Below the pieces are notes generated by a model that was given only the letters and a program-made list of their open reading frames with translations, searched no databases and was not told the DNA's origin. A stretch of DNA of 64,000 nucleotides from Nocardioides carbamazepini (lineage in GTDB: Bacteria > Actinomycetota > Actinomycetes > Propionibacteriales > Nocardioidaceae). Position 1 is the stretch's first letter. Each line of letters starts with the position of its first letter. Of the stretch, positions 60,662 through 64,000 are shown one piece after another. Position numbers and translations under genes: made by a program. The stretch covers positions 1 to 64,000 of the forward strand of contig NZ_JAHTLF010000023.1 in NCBI RefSeq assembly GCF_024614185.1, written 5' to 3'.

Positions 60662-61996
60662 TCAGTCCCGGCAGGCGCTCAGCATCTCCTCGCGGGTCGC
60701 GACCTTCACGCGGACGCGTCCCTCGGCCTCACCGAGCGCGATCTCATGGGCGTCGAGCCGCTCCCATGAGGTGTGGGTGACCACCTCGACGTCGCGCTCG
60801 GCGAAGTAGGCGTCGACGTCCTCGGGGCGGCGGGCGGTGGCGGTCGGGGTCGTGTCGGCGAGCAGGTGAGCGACGGTCTCGGCGGCGTCGCTCTTGGTGT
60901 GGCCGATCAGGCCGACCGGGCCGCGCTTGATCCAGCCGGTGACATAGGTGCCGGGGACCGGTTCGCCGTCGAGGTCGAGGACCCGGCCGCCGGCGTTCGG
61001 GATCACGGCGGCGCGGTCGTCGAACGGCAGGCCCGGCAGCGCACTGCTGCGGTAGCCGACGGCGCGGTAGACCTGCTGCACGTCCCAGTCGGTGACCTCC
61101 CCGGTGCCCTCCACCCGGCCGTCGGCGTTCGGCGAGTGGGTCCGCTCGGTGCGCAGGGTGGTCACGCGCCCGGCGTCGTCCGCGACGATCTCGGCGGGCG
61201 CCTCGGCGAAGTGGAGGTGGATCCGGTGCGGCTTGCCGACCGGGTCGGCGCCGACCCAGCTGGTGAGGGTGTTGAGCACCATCTTCTGGGACTTGTGCTC
61301 GGCGATGTGGGCCATCCCGTGCTCGTCGACGTCGAAGCCCTCGGGGTGCACGATCACCTCGACGTTGGGCGAATGGTTGAGCTCGCGCAGCTCCAGGGGC
61401 GAGAACTTCGCGTACGCCGGGCCGCGGCGCGCGAACACGTGCACGTCGGTGATCGTCTTGGCCTTCAGGGCCGCGTGCACGTGGGGCGGGATGTCGGTCA
61501 CCAGCATCTCGTCGCCGGTCTTGGCGAGCACGCGGGCGACGTCGAGGGCGACGTTGCCGACGCCGAGGACGGCGACGCTGGTCGCCTGGAGGGGCCACTC
61601 CTGCGGGACGTCCGGGTGGGCGTCGTACCAGGAGACGAAGTCGGCGGCGCCGAGCGAGTGCTCCTCGCCGGGGATGCCGAGGTCGCGGTCCGCCATGGCG
61701 CCGGTGGAGACGACGACCGCGTCGTAGAACTCGCGCAGGTCCTCGAGCTTCACGTCGACGCCGTACTCCACGTTGCCGAGGAAGCGGACCTCCGGCTTGG
61801 CGATCACCCGCTGGAGCGCCTTGATGATCTCCTTGATCCGCGGGTGGTCCGGGGCGACGCCGTACCGGACCAGGCCGAAGGGTGCCGGGAGCCGCTCGAG
61901 GATGTCGACCGAGACGTCGGCCTCGGCCTTGGTGAGGATGTCGGCGGCGTAGATGCCGGCGGGGCCGCCGCCCACGATCGCTACACGGAGAGTCAT
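60662..61996 (-). CDS. fprA: Ferredoxin/adrenodoxin-type NADP+ reductase, FprA-like
   Basis: 444 aa. FAD site 'RVAIVGGGPAGIYAADILTK', then 'LPAPFGLVRYGVAPDHPRIKEI', NADP site 'VAVLGVGNVALDVARVLAKT' and C-terminal 'VTGWIKRGPVGLIGHTKSDAAETV' match mycobacterial FprA and mitochondrial adrenodoxin reductase. It moves electrons from NADPH to ferredoxins, for example for P450s. It is divergent from a LysR gene. Confidence 0.95.
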   Translation of the reverse strand: MTLRVAIVGGGPAGIYAADILTKAEADVSVDILERLPAPFGLVRYGVAPDHPRIKEIIKALQRVIAKPEVRFLGNVEYGVDVKLEDLREFYDAVVVSTGAMADRDLGIPGEEHSLGAADFVSWYDAHPDVPQEWPLQATSVAVLGVGNVALDVARVLAKTGDEMLVTDIPPHVHAALKAKTITDVHVFARRGPAYAKFSPLELRELNHSPNVEVIVHPEGFDVDEHGMAHIAEHKSQKMVLNTLTSWVGADPVGKPHRIHLHFAEAPAEIVADDAGRVTTLRTERTHSPNADGRVEGTGEVTDWDVQQVYRAVGYRSSALPGLPFDDRAAVIPNAGGRVLDLDGEPVPGTYVTGWIKRGPVGLIGHTKSDAAETVAHLLADTTPTATARRPEDVDAYFAERDVEVVTHTSWERLDAHEIALGEAEGRVRVKVATREEMLSACRD

Positions 61997-62025
61997 GACC
62001 GCAAGTCTGGTCGCCGCCGCGTCCT

Positions 62026-62071
62026 CACAGAACGAGGTTGTGGTTGGGTGCTCACAAGGTTAGGTTGTGAG
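62026..62071. promoter_or_regulatory. LysR-type operators between fprA and lysR
   Basis: CTCACAA-N7-TTGTGAG (62051-62071) is a perfect inverted repeat containing the -10 box TAGGTT (62061-62066) of the lysR gene, which starts 6 nt later. A weaker copy with the same CACA-N9-TGTG spacing lies at 62026-62042, centred 27 bp away. This is the usual two-site layout of LysR regulators. Confidence 0.65.
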
Positions 62072-62072
62072 G

Positions 62073-62999
62073 GTGTTGGCTCCCCACGTACCCGATCTCC
62101 GGGCGCTGGAGCTGCTCGTCGTCGTGGCGCGGACCGGCAGCCTCGGGGCCGCCGCGACGGAGCTCGGCATCAGCCAGCAGGCGGCCTCCTCGCGGGTGCG
62201 GACCATGGAGGCGCTCGTCGGCGAGCCACTGGTCGCCCGCAGCAAGCGGGGGTCCGAGCTGACGCCGACCGGCGAGCTCGTCGTCCAGTGGGCCGACCGG
62301 GTGCTCGACGCGGCGCAGGAGCTCGATGCCGGCATCGCCGCGCTACGGGCCGATCGGCGCGGTCATCTCGCCATCGCGGCCAGCCTCACGATCGCCGAGC
62401 ACCTGCTGCCCGGCTGGATGGTCGGCCTGCGCACCCACCAGGTGCAGCGCGGCCAGCAGCCGACCGAGATCACCATGACCGCCACCAACACCGAGCGGGT
62501 CACCGAGCTGGTGCAGGCCGGCGAGGTGGCGCTCGGCTTCGTCGAGGGTCCCGAGGCGCCGCGGGGACTGCGCCGGCGTCTCGTCGGCACCGACGAGCTG
62601 CTGGTCGTCGTCGGTCCCGGTCACCCGTGGGCGCAGCGGTCCCGTCGGCGGGTGAGTGCCGAGACGCTCGCGGCCACGCCGCTCGTCGTCCGCGAGGCCG
62701 GGTCGGGCACCCGCACCGTGCTGGAGCGGGCTCTCGCCGACCTGCCCCGCGCGACGCCGGTGCTCGAGCTGTCCAGCACGGCGGCGGTGCGTGCCGCCGT
62801 CGCGGCCGGAGCGGGTCCGGCGGCCGTCGGTGCGCACGCGGTGCGCGACGACCTCGCCACCGGGCGGTTGGTGCGGGTCACCGTGACCGGACTCGACCTG
62901 ACCCGCCACCTGCACGCGGTGTGGATGGGCGGCCCGCACCCGCCGGAGGGACCGGCGCGGGAACTGGTCGCCTGGGCGGCGCGGGGCGCTCGTAGCTGA
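62073..62999 (+). CDS. LysR-family transcriptional regulator
   Basis: 308 aa. N-terminal HTH 'LRALELLVVVARTGSLGAAATELGISQQAASSRVRTMEALVGEPLVARSKRGSELTPTGELVV' is a clear LysR domain; the C-terminal part is a periplasmic-binding-like effector domain. GTG 62073 is preferred to GTG 62067 because TAGGTT ends exactly 6 nt before it, giving a leaderless transcript. It probably regulates itself and fprA through the shared operator. Confidence 0.92.
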   Translation: MLAPHVPDLRALELLVVVARTGSLGAAATELGISQQAASSRVRTMEALVGEPLVARSKRGSELTPTGELVVQWADRVLDAAQELDAGIAALRADRRGHLAIAASLTIAEHLLPGWMVGLRTHQVQRGQQPTEITMTATNTERVTELVQAGEVALGFVEGPEAPRGLRRRLVGTDELLVVVGPGHPWAQRSRRRVSAETLAATPLVVREAGSGTRTVLERALADLPRATPVLELSSTAAVRAAVAAGAGPAAVGAHAVRDDLATGRLVRVTVTGLDLTRHLHAVWMGGPHPPEGPARELVAWAARGARS

Positions 63000-63071
63000 C
63001 GGAACCGTCGTGGGACCGGCGGCAAGGTCAGGCGGTGGGGGAGTGGATCCGTCAGGTACGACCAGCCGGGG

Positions 63072-63968
63072 TCAGGCGTGGGCAGGTGTGCGCGCGAGGA
63101 TCGCGGCGATCGAGTCGTCGGTGCACTCGGCCCAGAAGGTGCCCACGACGTCCTCGAGCTGGGTGAACGAGTCCGCGACGTACAGGACGTCCTGGTAGTC
63201 GGTGATGTCGTAGAGCTGGGTGCCCATCGTGGCGATCTCGAGCGGCCGGATGGTCATCCCGCGGAACGCCTCGATCTCGCCGGGGGAGGACAGGATGCCG
63301 GCGCCGTAGGCCTTGAGCTCGCCGGCCTCCCAGAGCACCCCGAACTCGAGGGTGAACCAGAAGACCTTGCTGACGAACTCCAGCGCCTCGGTCGTCCGCA
63401 CCCGGCGCGAGGCCCGGCCGGCGAGCTCGTAGAGCGCGGTGAAGCGCGGGTTGGCCAGGGTGTTGCCGTGTCCCACCACCTCGTGCAGGACGTCCGGCTC
63501 GGGCGTGTAGAGCGGCACCGAGTGGTGGCGGACGTACTGGGTGGACCAGAAGGCCTTGTCGGCGAGGGAGCCGTAGAACTCGCGCAGCGGGACCAGGCCG
63601 GCGGCCGGTCGGTAGCTGAAGCCGGTCAGCGGCGCGAGCCACTCGTCGACCTCGGCCAGCTGGGGGATCCGGTCGATCGGCAGGCCCAGGGACTCCTTGC
63701 CGTCGAGGAACTCACGACAGCCGTACGCGCGGTGCTTGGTCACCAGTGCCTCGCTGACCACGCGCCACACCTCATGCTCCTCGTCGGTGTACTCGGCGGT
63801 GGGGCAGGGCCGGCCGGGACGCCAGTTGCTGGCGAGGGTGGCGAGGGCGTCGCGCCGGGCGCGGTACGCCGGGTCGGCGAAGCCGGGGTGGTCGGCGCCG
63901 AGATGGACCTTGAGCGAACCGTCCTCGTCGGCGGTCACGGGGGCGAAGTACTGGCCTTCCTCGAACAT
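63072..63968 (-). CDS. phhA: Phenylalanine 4-monooxygenase
   Basis: 298 aa, the bacterial catalytic-core size without an ACT regulatory domain. Iron ligands are in 'EPDVLHEVVGHGNTLANPRFTALYE' (His, His, Glu). Pterin/substrate regions 'FSYRPAAGLVPLREFYGSLADKAFWSTQYVRH' and 'SKVFWFTLEFGVL' are typical. It converts phenylalanine to tyrosine using tetrahydrobiopterin and O2. It is convergent with lysR; its upstream region is cut by the end of the window. Confidence 0.95.
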   Translation of the reverse strand: MFEEGQYFAPVTADEDGSLKVHLGADHPGFADPAYRARRDALATLASNWRPGRPCPTAEYTDEEHEVWRVVSEALVTKHRAYGCREFLDGKESLGLPIDRIPQLAEVDEWLAPLTGFSYRPAAGLVPLREFYGSLADKAFWSTQYVRHHSVPLYTPEPDVLHEVVGHGNTLANPRFTALYELAGRASRRVRTTEALEFVSKVFWFTLEFGVLWEAGELKAYGAGILSSPGEIEAFRGMTIRPLEIATMGTQLYDITDYQDVLYVADSFTQLEDVVGTFWAECTDDSIAAILARTPAHA

Positions 63969-64000
63969 GTCTGCAGTCTGAGATGCGGTCCATGAAATTG

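Overview
This window is high-GC DNA of actinobacterial type. Genes are close-packed with many ATGA/GTGA start-stop overlaps and GTG starts. Several transcripts look leaderless: a TANNNT -10 box lies exactly 6 nt before the start codon. The gene set (Hen1/Pnkp RNA repair, split PruB/PruA proline catabolism, FprA, cholesterol oxidase with a KstR-like box, PE-POL end-joining protein) fits a soil actinomycete, probably of the Nocardioides group; the genus is an inference. No rRNA, tRNA, CRISPR array or complete insertion sequence was seen. The first ~250 bases are GC homopolymer-rich and look like a poor contig end. No other gap without a gene exceeds 300 bases.

Layout. (1) 251-8503: a peptide/nickel-type ABC importer operon, a divergent solute-binding-like protein without a signal peptide, an OsmC-like protein, an orphan IS3 OrfA-like HTH protein and a luciferase-like monooxygenase. 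The divergent promoter region and the monooxygenase promoter share a TAGAANTTCTA palindrome. (2) 8676-13968: an HxlR regulator with matching GTTGGA-N3-TCCAAC operators before a thiolase/SDR pair, then an MFS exporter, a PAP2 phosphatase and a YjdF-like membrane protein. (3) 14062-19580: the Hen1-Pnkp RNA-repair pair and a convergent PE-POL LigD-like protein. (4) 19625-28375: cholesterol oxidase, HutD-like and HNH proteins, a PucR-type regulator divergent from pruB-pruA, a striking 8-copy 22-bp inverted repeat array, a hydrolase-LuxR fusion regulator and a DsrE-like protein.

(5) 28369-37611: a minus-strand operon for a FdrA/DUF1116/DUF2877 (AllFGH-type oxamate carbamoyltransferase) system with an embedded ankyrin protein and a D-2-hydroxyacid dehydrogenase. 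A divergent carbamate kinase, two GntR regulators and an M24 creatinase-like protein go with it. TGGTATACCA operators link the parts. (6) 37835-46804: a second dipeptide-type ABC importer (five genes) runs directly into two paralogous TIM-barrel (xylose-isomerase-like) enzymes that flank a BBE-type FAD oxidase.

(7) 46813-60460: a MarR-controlled aromatic ring-cleavage operon (extradiol dioxygenase, aspartate-dehydrogenase-like protein, hydrolase-cupin fusion, SDR, ThDP enzyme, aldehyde dehydrogenase, FAD monooxygenase). A second MarR paralog follows, then a minus-strand operon of an M24-like protein with an SsuABC/TauABC-type importer; the second MarR gene and this operon share an operator motif. 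By gene content the operon recalls the flavonoid (naringenin) degradation fde operon of Herbaspirillum; this is from memory and unverified. (8) 60662-63968: FprA, a divergent LysR regulator and phenylalanine 4-monooxygenase.

Overall this looks like a catabolic region. Three separate ABC uptake systems each sit next to unusual oxidoreductases or hydrolases under local regulators, and the operators can be read from palindromes beside those regulators.
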